Under the pieces are notes generated by a model. It was not told the DNA's origin. It did no database searches and worked only from the letters and a program-made list of their open reading frames with translations. Positions 11,701-23,619 of a DNA stretch of 64,000 nucleotides are shown here, piece by piece; the first letter of the stretch is position 1, and each line of letters starts with the position of its first letter. This stretch comes from Antilocapra americana (lineage: Eukaryota > Chordata > Mammalia > Artiodactyla > Antilocapridae). The stretch covers positions 2,846,817 to 2,910,816 of the forward strand of contig ML660777.1 in assembly GCA_007570785.1 (NCBI GenBank), in the 5' to 3' direction. The translations under genes and the position numbers were made by a program.

Positions 11701-12504
11701 GCCTCTGGAATCCTCTGACCAGCTATGCAGGCTACGGTCTTTCAGAGCTGCTCCCCAAAACAGCAAATCCAGAGGACAACCCTGCAGCTCAGCTTAGGGG
11801 TTTCCAAGTTCTCTTGCTATTGAACAGCTTTTAAGAAACAGGGCTTGTATTGCATTAGAGCTACCCTTTCTTCAGTCTGTACTTAACTTTTTGAGTAAGA
11901 GTTACAACTTCAGACAACAGTAACCCCAGCTCCATAGGGAAGTGGTTAGAAATACTTACTTCCTCCAGTCGGCGGAAACAGGCCAAGTGGGGTCTCTCTT
12001 TGGACTGCATGGGGAAGTGAGTTTCAGTGACCACTTCTCTGCCTTGCACTGGGAGCCCCAGATGACAGGAACTGAGCAGAGAAAGTGGCAGCTTTTCTGG
12101 TTCTTAGAGCCATAGCCCTGGGCAGCTTCCCATTTGGTCCCCGGCCACAGGGCATGACACAGAGGGTGCTGGTCAGTCACCTCTTTGCAATTAGGTCAAT
12201 TATCAGCTTGCTCACCTTTAACCAAATCAATGAGGAAGCACAAATTCTACCTGTCCTGCTTGGGGTTCAGGTTACCTGCCCTTTCAAGTTCGGTCCTTCA
12301 GTAATCTCTTTTCCTTAGAAATCAGTATTCTTCTCCTTTATTTTCCACAGAGCTTTATTTGTTTATTTTTTTAAAATATCCAATCATGCTGCGCCTCATT
12401 TTTATCATTACTTAGGCCCTGGCCCTTCTCATTTATAAACTGTAAGGGCACTTAGAATTTGGTGAACCAAACTCACTTCAAACTCTGCAAACCTTTGCAA
12501 CACT
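11701..12504. other. Intergenic, no recognised feature
   Basis: Moderate GC content; no repeat, exon or pseudogene recognised. Confidence 0.45.
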
Positions 12505-12910
12505 TCATAATCAGAACTTAACATTTATCGAGCGCTGACACTATGCTTGGCACTGTACAGAACTGTTGCTCTGCAGTAACTCACTAATCACCATAAACAC
12601 CCTAGGGATGTGCTAGTATTACAATCTCTCTTTTGTAAATAAGAAAACAAGCAGAGGCTAAATTAAATTAGTATCAGGCAGCTTTCAGGCCCAAGCAATC
12701 GGGTGCCACATCCATGCTTTTTATAACCACGTTATTCTGCTTCAGACTCCCTCAGTAGTTGCAGTCCTATGAAGTGTTGCAATCAGCCCATTTTGTCGAG
12801 AAGGAACACGAGTTTTAGAAAGCTCAACACCTTGCCCAAAGTTCAAAGCACAGAGAGGGTGGAGCTGGAATGTAAATGTGAACAGTCTGGTTTCAGAGTG
12901 CACGCTTTTA
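12505..12910 (+). repeat. MIR SINE(s)
   Basis: TTAACATTTATCGAGCGCTGAC with ATGCTTGGCACTGTAC and later CACCTTGCCCAAAGTTCAAA are MIR-type words in the expected order; probably two copies in the same orientation. Confidence 0.7.
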
Positions 12911-13016
12911 TTTTAATTCATTTCACTTCATTTCATTTATTGTTGTAAGCAAACAATACAAAATCTATGCATCTAATAAAATTTTGGTGCATAACAGTGT
13001 TGTTAATGGCTCAGTT

Positions 13017-14958
13017 CAATTGAACTATGGACAGAGGTTCCTTTCATTGTACAGGAGGCAGTAATCAAGTCCATTTCCAAGAAAAAGAAATGTAAAAAGA
13101 TTGTCTGAGGAGGCCTTACAAATAGCTGAGAAAAGAAGAGAAACTAAAGGCAAAGGAGAAAAGGACAGATATACCCATCTGAATGCAGAGTTCCAAAGAA
13201 TAGCAAGGATAGATAAGAAAGTCATCAGTGCAAAGAAATAGAGGAAAACAATAGAATGGGAAAGACTAGAGATCTCTTCAAGAAAATTAGAGATACCAAG
13301 GGAACATTTCATGCAGAGATGGGCTCAATAAAGGACAGAAGTGGTATGGACCTAACAGAAGCAGAAGATATTAAGAGGTGGCAAGAATACACAGAAGAAC
13401 TATACAAAAAAGCCCTTCATCACCGAGATAACCATGATGGTGTGATCACTCACCTAGAGCCAGACATCCTGGAATGTGAAGTCAAGTGGGCCTTAGGAAG
13501 CATCACTATGAACAAAGCTAATGGAGGTGATGGAATTCCAGGTGAACTATTTCAAATCCTAAAAGACGATGCTGTGAAAGTGCTGCACTCAATATGCCAG
13601 CAAATTTGAAGAACTCAGCAGTGGCCACGGGACTGGAAAAGTCAGTTTTCATTCCAATCCCAAAGAAAGGAAATGCCAAAGAATGTTCATACTACCACAC
13701 AATCGCACTCATCTCACACACTAGCAAAGTTATGCTCAAAATTCTCCAAGTGAGGTTTCAACGGTATGTGAACTGTGAATTTCCAGATGTTCAAGCTGGT
13801 TTTAGAAAAGGCAGAGGAACCAGAGATCAAATTGCCAACATCCGTTGGATCATCAAAAAAGCAAGGGAGTTCCAGAAAAACATCTACTTCTGCTTTATTG
13901 ACTATGCCAAAGCCTTTGACTGTGTGGATCACATGAAACTGTGGAAAATTCTGAAAGAGATGGGAATATTAGACCACCTTACCTGCCTCCTGAGAAACCT
14001 GCATGCAGGTTAGGAAGGAACAGTTAGAACTGGACATGGAATAACAGACTGTTGCCATATTGGGAAAGGAGTACGTCAAGGCTGTATATTGTCACCCTGC
14101 TTATTTAACTTATATGCAGAGTGCATCATGAGAAATGTCAGGGGATGAAGCACAAACTGGAATCAAGATTGCCAGGAGAAATATCAATAACCTCAGACAC
14201 AGATGACACCACCCTTATGGCAGAAAGTGAAGAAGAACTAAAGAGCCTCTTGGTGAAAGTGAAAGAGGAGAGTGAAAAAGTTGGCTTAAACTCAACATTC
14301 AAAAAACTAATATCATGGCATTCAGTCCCATCACTTCATAGCAGATAGATGGGGAAACAATGGAAGCAGTGAGAGACTTTATTTTCTTGGACTCCAAAAT
14401 CACTGCAGATGGTGACTGCAGCCTTGAAATTAAAAGATGCTTGGAAGAAAAGTTATGACCAGCCTAGACAACATATTCAAAAGCAGAGACTTTATTTTGC
14501 CAACTAACGTCTGTCTAGAGCTATGGTTTTTCCAGTAGTCATGTATGGATGTGAGAGTTGGACTATAAAGAAAGCTGAGCACCGAAATACTGATGCTTTT
14601 GAACTGTGGTGTTGGAGAAGACTCCTGAGTCCCTTGGACAGCAAAGAGATCAAACCAGTCAGTCTTCAAGGAAATCAAGTCCTGAATATTCATTGGAAGG
14701 ACTGATGTTGAAGCTGAAACTTCAATCCTTTGACCACCTGATGCAAAGAACTGACTCAATGGAAAAGATCCTAATGCTGGGAAAGATGGAAGGCAGGAGG
14801 AGAAGAGGATGACAGAGGATGAGATGATTGGATGGCATCACCAACTTGATGGATGAGTTTGAGCTAGCTCTGGGAGTTGGTAATGGACAGGGAAGCCTGA
14901 CGTGCTGTAATCCATGGGGTCACAAAGAGTCAGACACGACTGAGTGATTGAACTGAAC
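13017..14958 (+). mobile_element. BovB LINE, degraded reverse-transcriptase part to 3' end
   Basis: About 1.9 kb of BovB. Broken frames read TRDLFKKIRDTKGTFHAEMG (13,262), then the RT region with [13 protein letters not shown] near 13,900, and the end with [19 protein letters not shown] (14,524). The catalytic YADD block is altered to TDD near 14,200, and frameshifts and stops interrupt the frame, so it is dead. It ends near GAGTGATTGAACTGAAC. Confidence 0.95.
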
Positions 14959-14979
14959 ACAGCTCCATAAACAATTTTT

Positions 14980-15094
14980 AAAACAATTTTTTGACCCCAC
15001 CACGTGGCATTGGGATCTTAGTCCCCCAATCAGGGATTGAACTCACATCCTTTACGGTGAAAGCACAGATAGTGGACCTTCAGGGTAGTCCTCA
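14980..15094 (-). mobile_element. CHR-type SINE fragment
   Basis: Reverse of the cetartiodactyl CHR pattern: CATTGGGATCTTAGTCCCCC, AATCAGGGATTGAACTCACA and a head remnant near 15,085. Confidence 0.75.
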
Positions 15095-15149
15095 ACTTCA
15101 TTAACAAGTTTTGAAAAAACAGCTTCAGAACTAAAATAATTTTATTGCA

Positions 15150-16140
15150 ACACATTTATAGACCTTATGAACTTACATCCTAGAAGAGGACAGACAAAAA
15201 CAATCACAGAATATATTATGTTGTTCCAATATCTCAGGTGGGGCTAACTGCTAAGCAGAAAAAAAGGAAATAGGTTAAAGGAAACAGGAAATGTGGGAAC
15301 TAAGGAGGATGTTGCTATATTATATGGAGGGCAAAGAAATGGCCATTCTGATAATATGACATTTATGGAGAGACCTAAAGTAAGATATCAAGCCACATAG
15401 ACCTCTGAGGGGATGTGTATGGTAGGCAAGTTCAGTAGCAAATTTTTTTTGAGGCAGGAGGGTATATGGTGTATTCTCTTCCACTGAGACTAGAACAAAT
15501 AGAACAAGAAGAAAAGCAGAAAAGATGAAGTAAGAGAGGCAGCTGGGTTGCAGATCCTAATGGCCCCTCTCAGAAACATGGCATCTATTCTGAGTCAAAT
15601 GGAAGCAATTAGAGGAAGTCGGGGAGAGAAGTGACATGATCTGGTTTAGGTTTTAAAATGATCTTTCAGGGTGCTTTATTGAAAATACACAAGGGTGGGT
15701 ATTGAGGGATGAGTAAGGCAGTAGCCAGTGAAAACTAGTTAAAACGTTATTGCAGTACTTCAGACCAGGGCAGTGTTGGCTACATGAGGGCAAAAGTGTA
15801 GGGGGTGAGAACCAGTCAGATCCTTGGTGCATTTGAAAGAATAGCTAAAAGGATTTGCTGATAGATTGGATACACAGTGTAAGATAAAGGAAGAATCAAG
15901 GATGACAGCAAGGATTTTAGCCTGAGCAATTGAAAAAATGGAACTTCCATCCACTGAAGTGAGAAAGGCTTTGAGAGTTTGGGGAGAAAATTAGGAGTTC
16001 AGGTTTGAACATGTTCAGTTTGAGCTGCCAATTAGAAACACAAGCAGAAATTTCACAAGCATTTGGATTAAGGAGTTAGGGGTTCAAGGGACAAGTCTGG
16101 GCTAAAGACAGAAAACTGGGGGGTCTTTATCATAATTTAC
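15150..16140 (+). repeat. Old mammalian interspersed repeat (same family as 5,340 and 16,520)
   Basis: Words such as AGTGACATGATCTGGTTTAG, AGGATTTGCTGATAGATTGG, CAAGGATGACAGCAAGGATT and CAGGTTTGAACATGTTCAGT appear in the order of a familiar old mammalian repeat. No intact frame. Confidence 0.55.
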
Positions 16141-17034
16141 CCATCCCATAAGAAATATTTTTTAATATTACAAGAAATGTATGAAAAAACTCAACTAGGT
16201 CAGAAAATGATTAACAAGGATTTACGTTTGAGTCTTCCTGCAAGTTGTCACTAGGTAATTATTTTTAAATCAAATCCATGCTGCTTAGATGAAATTCTGC
16301 TACAGAATGATGTCTTCTATGGTTTTAGATTATTATTCTAGCTTATAAATATCATTGCTCTATTGTTCTCCCTCTGCACTGTTGGCTTAAATGAAACTTG
16401 TATCAGAAAGGAATGAGGTTTTACAAGCAATCATTGTCTTCTAGAGCTGGAATGGCCTTAACAACCTCATTTAATCTAGGACTTCATTATATAGGAAGAA
16501 GAAAAAAATGGAAGTTCAAACAGTTCCCAAATTCATTCATCTAGCATACCTATTAATTATTTACCTAACATGACAAATTAAGTTGGGTGATATTCAATGT
16601 GTTGGAGATACAACAGTCAACAATAAAAATCAAGACTCTTGTCACACAGAATTTATAGTCCCTTTTGGGGAGCTAGGAAACAAACCTGTAAATATACAAT
16701 TTGACACATAATTGATAAAGTGCTCTAAGGAAAAATGAATCTAGGTAAGGACAGGGTGATAAATAATTTATTATTCAAATTAGGATACTTTTTACAATAA
16801 AAGGAATTGAAAACTAGGTGGGAAGCCTTCTAGTTAGCAGGCATAAGCTGGAGCACCTAGCTTGGACAAATGAAAATGTTAGGTCTCCCAGGTAAGTAGG
16901 ATGGGGTGATGGTAAGTGGGTGAGTTAGGTTTATTTCGTATAAAGTGATCAGGACTTAGGTGATACAATGACCTCTGAGGAAAGGCCTGAAGACAGTGAA
17001 GGAAGAAGCCATGAACATATTTAGAGTAGGCTGT

Positions 17035-17310
17035 GGCAGACAATGGAGGAGGTCATGGCAGGCCCCTCCAGCATTCTTGCCTGGAGAATCCCATGGACAG
17101 AGTGAAAGAAAGTGAAGTCGCTCAGTCATGTCTGACTCTTCCCTACTCCATGGACGGTTGTCTACCAGGCTCCTCTGTCCATGGAATTTTCCAGGCAAGA
17201 ATACTAAAGTGGGTTGCCATTTCCTTCTCCAGGGGATCTTCCCGACCCAGGGATCGAATTGCAGGCAGACGCTTTTACCATCTGAGCCACATGGACAGAG
17301 AAGCTTGGTC
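17035..17310 (+). mobile_element. Bov-A SINE fragment split by a second SINE
   Basis: The plus-strand Bov-A words CTCCAGCATTCTTGCCTGGA and ATCCCATGGACAGAG end at 17,102 and continue as AAGCTTGGT after 17,300. The gap holds the inner minus-strand copy. Confidence 0.8.
17103..17289 (-). mobile_element. Bov-tA SINE nested in a Bov-A copy, 11-bp target duplication
   Basis: Reverse unit from GAAGTCGCTCAGTCATGTC to CCATCTGAGCCA. CATGGACAGAG occurs at 17092-17102 and 17290-17300, exactly around the inner element. Confidence 0.92.
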
Positions 17311-17639
17311 CATAACCACAGAGGGCTATGGCCCACGAGGTCTCAAGCAGTTGCATGTGGCAGACAAAGGAAACAGCACCAAAGCCTCTATGGAGGAAGG
17401 CATTTGGAGAAAGATCAAGGAGCTCAATGTGTTTGTTAGAGTGAAAACAAGAGGAATAATGGTAGGAAATGAGACAAGATGAATTTTTAGACTATGAAGA
17501 TGACTCTGGCGTTTATTATGCTTGATAGAAGCAGCCATTTGTTTGTTATGATGTGAGGAGTGATGTCTAATTTTATTTTTAATAATAATAATTTGGCTGT
17601 CCAATTGACTATAGACTGGCTTGGGGATGGGAGGTTAAA

Positions 17640-18655
17640 CCAATGTTACAATGCCTGCAAGAAAAGTACTTGGTAATAAATTTAACAAAAGCTGTACAAG
17701 GCACCTACCTGAAAATCTTATTGCTAAAATTAAAAGAAGACAAATGAAGAAATACATCATGTTCATAGAAGACTTAATATTGTAAAAACGTCAATTTCCC
17801 CCAAATTCTATAGAATCAATCCTTTCCAACCAAAACTCAAGCAGTTTTTTGTTTTGGCATAAATTGACAATCTGTTACTATTTATAAAGAAATGCCAGTG
17901 ACCTAGAAATATTTTTTTAATATTTAAATAGAACAAATTTGCGAGATTTATTTTTACAAATTTGAAAGAATTACTATAAAGCTATCGTAATTATTGATAC
18001 GGAATAGAATAGTTTAATTAAAATAAGAAGTCAAAAATAGATGACATACGCAATAAAGTGTGGTAATTTTAAAAGTGTTAATGAAATGTAAAGTAGACAA
18101 AGAGATTATATGTGGTTTTTAATATACAGTGTCAGAAGAACTGGCTGTCTATGTGAGGGGAAAAAAAAGAAACTTGAACCAATATCTCACTCTGTATACA
18201 AAAATTAACTCAAGATGGGTTGCAGATCTAATCAGAAAAATCTAAATCTCCTTAAAAGAATTGGCATATATCTTTGCAAATTTCAGATTTTCAAAGATTT
18301 CTTAAAACATAAAGATCACAAACCATAGTAAATATTTTAATAAATTGAACTTCATTAAAATTAAAAACTTTTGTTCAAAAATAGTCATTACAAGAAAATT
18401 AGAAGGCAAGACTCAATGGGATAAAATCATTGCAATATGCTTATACAATGAAAGATTTGTATTTAGAATATAAAAAGATTTTCTAAAATTCAATAATAAA
18501 AAAACAACAAACCTAATAAAAGTTAGCACATGGACAATCACAAGATAAGGAATATCAATGGCCAATAAGCAGTTATTAGGGTAGTATAAATTAAAACACA
18601 GTGAGATATAATGAGTATGCATAATACAGACATGGTATAATCCTGAAATCAAAAA
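17640..18655 (+). mobile_element. L1 ORF2 C-terminal remnant
   Basis: Reads L1-type words: CTTGGTAATAAATTTAACAA, GGCACCTACCTGAAAATCTT, ACAAAAATTAACTCAAGATG and TGAACTTCATTAAAATTAAA, in L1 order. Many stops; an old, dead copy. Confidence 0.8.
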
Positions 18656-19340
18656 ATAAACAAACAGCAGTATATTGGGCTTTTCTAGGTCAATCTGATT
18701 AAATTTAAGATTATCATTCCCAGAATTTTCTTTTCTGTTTTAGGTTTGGCCAAAAGAGAAACTCGTGTATAATTTAAGGCATATAAGTAAAGCATTACCC
18801 TCGAAGTTTGTTGGTGTCTGATTTAGTGTCACACAATGCAGATCTATTCACTGAGTCATGGCGTGATCTCGTTTCACAAGGTTGGCCAACTTATCTTCCA
18901 AGGTGATCAACAGCAGCCCCAGGTTTACCATCAGATGCTTGACTCTGGACTCTCAAAAATGTTAGTGACAAAAACACAGCGAATTCTCACAGAATTCCCC
19001 ATGAACTTCCTGCTCTTGGTCCTACTGCAATGGTTATTCAGTTTCTCAGGCTTCCCTCAAAACTCTAACTTGTCTACTTGCACCAGAACTTTGGGTAGAC
19101 TCATAAATGACTCTTTTTATGAATCTCCAACAACCGTTCCAATTCACTCCATCTACTTTCACTTTCGTGTGAGGTCTAATTCCTACAATGAATCCCTTAT
19201 TCCCCTAACACTCATGCTACATCTGTTATCCTGACTAACTCTTGATGACTATAGTTCTTGTAACCTTATCTGTATTTGGATTGGATTTAGATAACTAGAT
19301 TCTAAACTTTACGTGATGCCAAAACTGAAATGAAACTTGG
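18656..19340 (+). other. Unassigned sequence between two L1 parts
   Basis: A segment with no family I recognise, with one open frame of 132 codons (18,836-19,234). The predicted peptide has no motif I know and I do not call it a gene. It sits between L1 ORF2 remnants and the L1 3'UTR, so it probably belongs to a younger insertion. Confidence 0.4.
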
Positions 19341-19850
19341 GGGAATTCTGGAACCAAGATTATATTTTTTAATTTGAAGATACTGTAAAGGCTTTGTGAT
19401 CAAAGATTTCTGAAAGGTAGATTGCTAAAAGGCCTCAAATACTTCCTATTCCTGCAGTAATACTCCTTTCCAATGTGAGTTTTCAGTTCTTCCTGTTAAA
19501 GGTGGAGCCTAGTTCCTCATCTTTTAAATCTGTTCTTGGCCACAAGATTTTCTTTGGCTACTAGAACATTAACTAACATAAGCCAAGCAGAGGGTTAGAA
19601 AGTGGAAGTGGAATGGAGTTTGTTTTTTCTTGCTGACTTTGTAACCAGCCAGCCATGTGGGTGAGTCCTGGTCAGCCTCTGGAACAAGGCCAAATCATGC
19701 CTGTTATCCCAGTTGACAATGGAGTGATCACCAAATATACAAGTGAGGCTATCCTAGGCCATCAAGTTCCAGTGAATTGGCTCAGATTAGTGTTATTTTC
19801 TGGCACCAAATTATGTAGCAATTTGTTATGAAGCAAAAACTAACCAGTAC
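19341..19850 (+). repeat. Old mammalian repeat, possibly LTR-type
   Basis: The end reads GCAATTTGTTATGAAGCAAAA and CTAACCAGTACACA, resembling the TTTGTTAC-GCAGCAATAGATAACTAATA end of an old mammalian repeat. Family uncertain. Confidence 0.4.
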
Positions 19851-19854
19851 ACAT

Positions 19855-20330
19855 ATTAAATTTTGAGAGGATGCCAAGCAATGCCAACTGTTAGTCACTG
19901 ATGATGGGAAATGACCCTGGAAAACTGTTTGGCAGTTTCTCATAAAGTTAAGCACACACCTACTGTAATATCCAGAAATTCCAGTCTTAGATATTTACCT
20001 AAGAGAAATGAAAACACACAGCCACATAAAGATCTATATAAGAAAATTCATAGAACCTTTATTCATGATAGCAAAAGTTGGAAATAACCTAAATGTCCAT
20101 CAACAAGAGAACAAACAAAATGGGAATATTCAGTACTACCGCTCAGGAATAAAAAAAAAAAAAATGAGTGAGAGAAGCATACATAGATAACTCATGAAAA
20201 CTTTAGACTTTGTGAATGGAGCAATATACAATTACCATGGCATTCCAAGTATATGAAGCGTCAAGAGAAACATACAAGGAAAAAGAGGCAGAGGATTAAT
20301 GTGTATGTGACTAGAATGACAAACCAGGGA
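19855..20330 (+). mobile_element. L1 3'UTR-type remnant
   Basis: AAAACTGTTTGGCAGTTTCT, ACCTAAATGTCCATCAACAA and related words are typical of the old L1M 3' region. It likely continues the L1 seen at 17,640-18,655. Confidence 0.75.
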
Positions 20331-20364
20331 ACCTAAGCTGGGTGTGGAGAAAAACTGAGGACAG

Positions 20365-20999
20365 CTTAAAACAACCATTTGATTACCCCTGACGTCCTGC
20401 CTGTTAATTGTGATCGCCTGAATAGTACTAGGCCTGAGCTGTCACAGTTGGGACCACAGTTATCGGGTGGCTTTACTGGGCTTGAACATCTAAGATGATT
20501 CACACACCTGGCTGTCAGCTGATGCTGGCTGAAGCCTGGAAGCTCAGCTGGGCATATTAACCAAAGCACCTCACAGAGACCCTCAGGCAGCTTGGACTTT
20601 TCATGGATGGAAACTAGGTTCTAGAAGGCAGAGTTATAGGAACGAGTGTTCCCAGAGGACAGAGCAAAAGCTGCCTGTCAGTCCCCTAAAAGGCTAAGCC
20701 TAGGTACCTCCCTGGTGATCCACTGGTTGGTAGTCTGCCTTGCAGTGCGGGAGACCTGGATTGCACCCCTCCTTGGGGAGCTAAGATGCCACGTGGTGCA
20801 GAGCAACTGGGCCCGTGCCATGGCAACTACTGAAGCTCTGGCTCTCTGGAATTCTCCTGCCACAACTAAAGTGTCCCTGCGCCACAGCAAAAGATCCCAC
20901 ATGATGCAATGCATATTCCCAGTGGTGGGGCTAGGACCCGATACAGCCAAATTAAGAAAAGGCTAAGCTTAGAACTGGCATGGTGTCACTTCCGCTATA
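20365..20999. repeat. Old mammalian repeat split by a CHR SINE
   Basis: Flanks on both sides of the CHR copy (GAGTGTTCCCAGAGGACAGA to the left, GGTGTCACTTCCGCTATATT to the right) read as one old mammalian repeat. Family not named. Confidence 0.4.
20700..20956 (+). mobile_element. CHR-family SINE with 12-bp target duplication
   Basis: tRNA-like head ACCTCCCTGGTGATCCACTG followed by GGGGAGCTAAGATGCCACGT. A perfect AAAAGGCTAAGC flanks it at 20688-20699 and 20957-20968. Confidence 0.88.
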
Positions 21000-21118
21000 T
21001 TAGTTAAGCAGTCATGGGACAAGACTAGATTCAGGTTGAGAAAAAATAAAATCTACTTCCTAAAGGAAGAGTTATAAAGAACTTGTGCCCATCTTTAATA
21101 CACCAAAAGAAAAGGAAA

Positions 21119-21312
21119 ATGTTAGTTGCTCAATCATGTCTGACCCTGCAACCCCATGGACTGTAGTCCATCAGGCTCCTCTGTCCATGGAATTCTCCAG
21201 GCAAGAATGCTGGAGTGGGTGGCCATTCCCTTCTTCAGGGGGTTCTTTCTGACCCAGGGATCGAACCTGGGTCTTGCACATTACCGGGAGATTCTTGTCT
21301 GAGCCACTAGCA
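21119..21312 (-). mobile_element. Bov-tA SINE
   Basis: Reverse unit from GTTAGTTGCTCAATCATGTC to TCTGAGCCACTAGC; the head is slightly truncated. Confidence 0.92.
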
Positions 21313-21334
21313 AATCTCTTGTCAATAAAGCTAT

Positions 21335-21543
21335 TAGTGTTAGCCACTCAGTCGTGTCCAACCCTTTGCGACTGCATTTTGACTATAACCCACCAGGTTA
21401 CTCTGTCCATGGAGTTCTCCAGGAAAGAATACTGGAGTGGGTTGCCATTCTGTTCTGCAGGGGATCTTTCCCACCCAGGGAGAGAACCCAGGTCTCCCGC
21501 ATTGCAGGTGGGCTTTTTACTGTCTGAGCCATCAGGGAAGACC
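21335..21543 (-). mobile_element. Bov-tA SINE
   Basis: Reverse unit from TTAGCCACTCAGTCGTGTCC to GAGCCATCAGGGAAGACC. It lies 22 bp from another copy in the same orientation. Confidence 0.93.
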
Positions 21544-22329
21544 CTCAATAAAGTTATGGATTACACAAAAGGTGGTGTGGCGAAAAACATTGCTTATATT
21601 TTCCATTTCTTCAATCTTTATCTCAATAATGTAACAAATACAGGGCAAATAGTACCACATTCATAATCAACCTATAGTTCACATTCTATGTTTTTTTTTT
21701 AATTAGAGATTGTTTACTTGTTTCTGTATAGTATAACTTTAAAAGCACAACTATAGCAACCACATTTGTTCCTTGTTTTCCACATTTACTTTCATGAAAG
21801 TAAAATCAGAGTTGCCAGAGTTTCTTTCAGATCATAAAGCAAGATCTCTCTACCACTGGTTATGTTTCCCCTCTCCACCAGCTACATCCCACACAGAGCA
21901 TTAAATGTGAACCTGGATGACCTCCTTCATTATTTATTCCCAATTTCTAGCCTCTGCATGATAAAATTATAACTGAGTGGGAAGCAATTTCTGTTCAGTT
22001 TAAGAATCTGTGGAAGTCACTCAAGTAACTTGCCCATAGCAACAGAGAGAAGCTAGTGTCACACTTACAGCTTAATACTGAGCTCTGTGCAAATACAATT
22101 TTGTTTTCTCTCTTACAAAAATGAGCACTTAAGTGTCAGAGCAGGTATGTTCATGTATGAGGAAGCTCAACATACAAAGTCAAAATGATAATTCTCAATT
22201 AAAGATTTACTGGTTTTCTTTTCATTAACATTTACCTCATATTGGGAAATTCAATTTTAAAATGTCTGTCAAACTGTTAATGTGTTTAGTGTAGAGAAAC
22301 TTATTCTATGGCCTGGCATCTACGCCATG
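21544..22329. other. Intergenic, no recognised feature
   Basis: AT-rich sequence without a recognised repeat or coding signature. Confidence 0.45.
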
Positions 22330-22639
22330 GCTTTGTACTGAACCTATAACTGTCTTGATTGCTGTAGCTATGGAGTGAGTTTTGAAATCAGAAGTCCTCC
22401 CATGCTTTTCTCCTTCAAGATTGTTTTGGCTATTTGATGTCTCTTGCATTTCCATATGAATTTTAGGATTAACTTATCTCTTTCTGCAGAAAAAAAAAAG
22501 GCAATCAGGCATTTCATAAGAATTTCATTTAACATGGGGACTATTGTCATTTTAACATATTAAAAATTTCAATCCATGAACACAGGTGTCTTTCTATTTA
22601 CTTAGCTCTTTCATTTATTTAAAAGAAAGAAAGAAAGAA

Positions 22640-22850
22640 AGTCTTCCCTAGTAGTTCAGTTGGTAAAGAATATGCCTGCAATGCAAGAGACCTGGGTTTG
22701 ATCCTGGGGTCAGAAGATTCCCTGGAGAAGGAAATGGCAACCCACTCCAGTACTCTTGCCTGGAGAATTCCAAAGAGAGAGGAGCCTGGTGGGCTACAGT
22801 CCAAGGGATTGCAAAGATTGGACACAACTGTGCAACTAACTTTCACTTTT
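22640..22850 (+). mobile_element. Bov-tA SINE in L1
   Basis: Head GTCTTCCCTAGTAGTTCAGT and body to CAACTGTGCAACTAACTTTC; an AAAG repeat (about 22,622-22,639) lies directly before it. Confidence 0.93.
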
Positions 22851-23090
22851 TATTTATTAAAATAATGTTTTGCTGTTTTTAGCTTACAAACTGTATACTT
22901 CCTTGGTTAAATTTATTCCTAAGTATTTTGTTCTTTTTGATGATATTCTAAATGGACTGCTTTGTTAATTTCATTTTCAGATTGCTCATAGCTACTGTAC
23001 AAAAATATAACTATGTTTTTGTGTTGTGAATTGATCTTACTAATACCACATTGCTGAGCTAGTTTATGAAAAACTTAGGTACTAGTGTTT

Positions 23091-23302
23091 GGGGCTTCCC
23101 TGGAAGGTCACCGGTAAAGAATCCACCTGCCAATGCAGGAGATGCAGGTTCAATCCCTGGGTTGGGAAGATCTCCTACAGTAGGAAGTGGCAACCTATTC
23201 CAGTATTCTTGCCTGGAGAATCCCATGGACAGGGGAATCTGGCAGGTGATAGTCCATATAGTCCCAAAGAGCTGTACATGACTTAGCAGCTAAATAACAA
23301 TA
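23091..23302 (+). mobile_element. Bov-tA SINE in L1, 10-bp target duplication
   Basis: ACTAGTGTTT at 23081-23090 and 23303-23312 flanks a full unit with head GGGGCTTCCCTGGAAGGTCA. Confidence 0.94.
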
Positions 23303-23619
23303 ACTAGTGTTTTAGTGAATTCTTTAAGGTTTTCCATATATAATATCATGTTTTCTACAAATAGAGATAATTTTACTTTCCAATTTATATTTCTTAATTC
23401 TAGTCCTGCCATTGCCTCTGGAGCTACATGAACCTATACTTTCATGATGTTATTTCTTCAATAATGGTTACTCTTTATAAAGAATATTGACAATGAAGCC
23501 CAGTAGCTTGGTCTCCTACATGGTTCTCGAACAAAGCATGATTTATCTTGGCTCTACTGTAGGCATACTCTTCACCAGTTCCTTGAGTTAGTGTTTCAAG
23601 GAGGATTTGGCCAAGGGTA

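Larger units (their letters stand above)
16520..17480 (+). repeat. Old mammalian interspersed repeat, interrupted by SINEs
   Basis: Begins with TTCATTCATCTAGCATACC and GGAGATACAACAGTCAACAA and resumes after the SINE cluster with GGAAACAGCACCAAAGCC. Same family as 15,150. Confidence 0.5.
22330..23430 (-). mobile_element. L1 ORF2 remnant, interrupted by two SINEs
   Basis: On the plus strand the reverse complement of L1 ORF2 words is seen: AAGATTGTTTTGGCTATTTG, CTTGGTTAAATTTATTCCTA, TTTTCCATATATAATATCAT. Two plus-strand Bov-tA copies (22,640 and 23,091) split it. Confidence 0.8.

Noticed and set aside
13256..14812. Several frames resembling a reverse-transcriptase gene
   Set aside because: They are fragments of a dead BovB LINE and not a host gene.
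17033..17482. 149-codon plus-strand frame
   Set aside because: It runs through the nested SINE pair and an old repeat; no independent coding evidence.
21119..21543. Two similar units 22 bp apart, considered as a tandem or CRISPR-like array
   Set aside because: They are two independent, diverged Bov-tA insertions with different truncations; no regular spacers exist.
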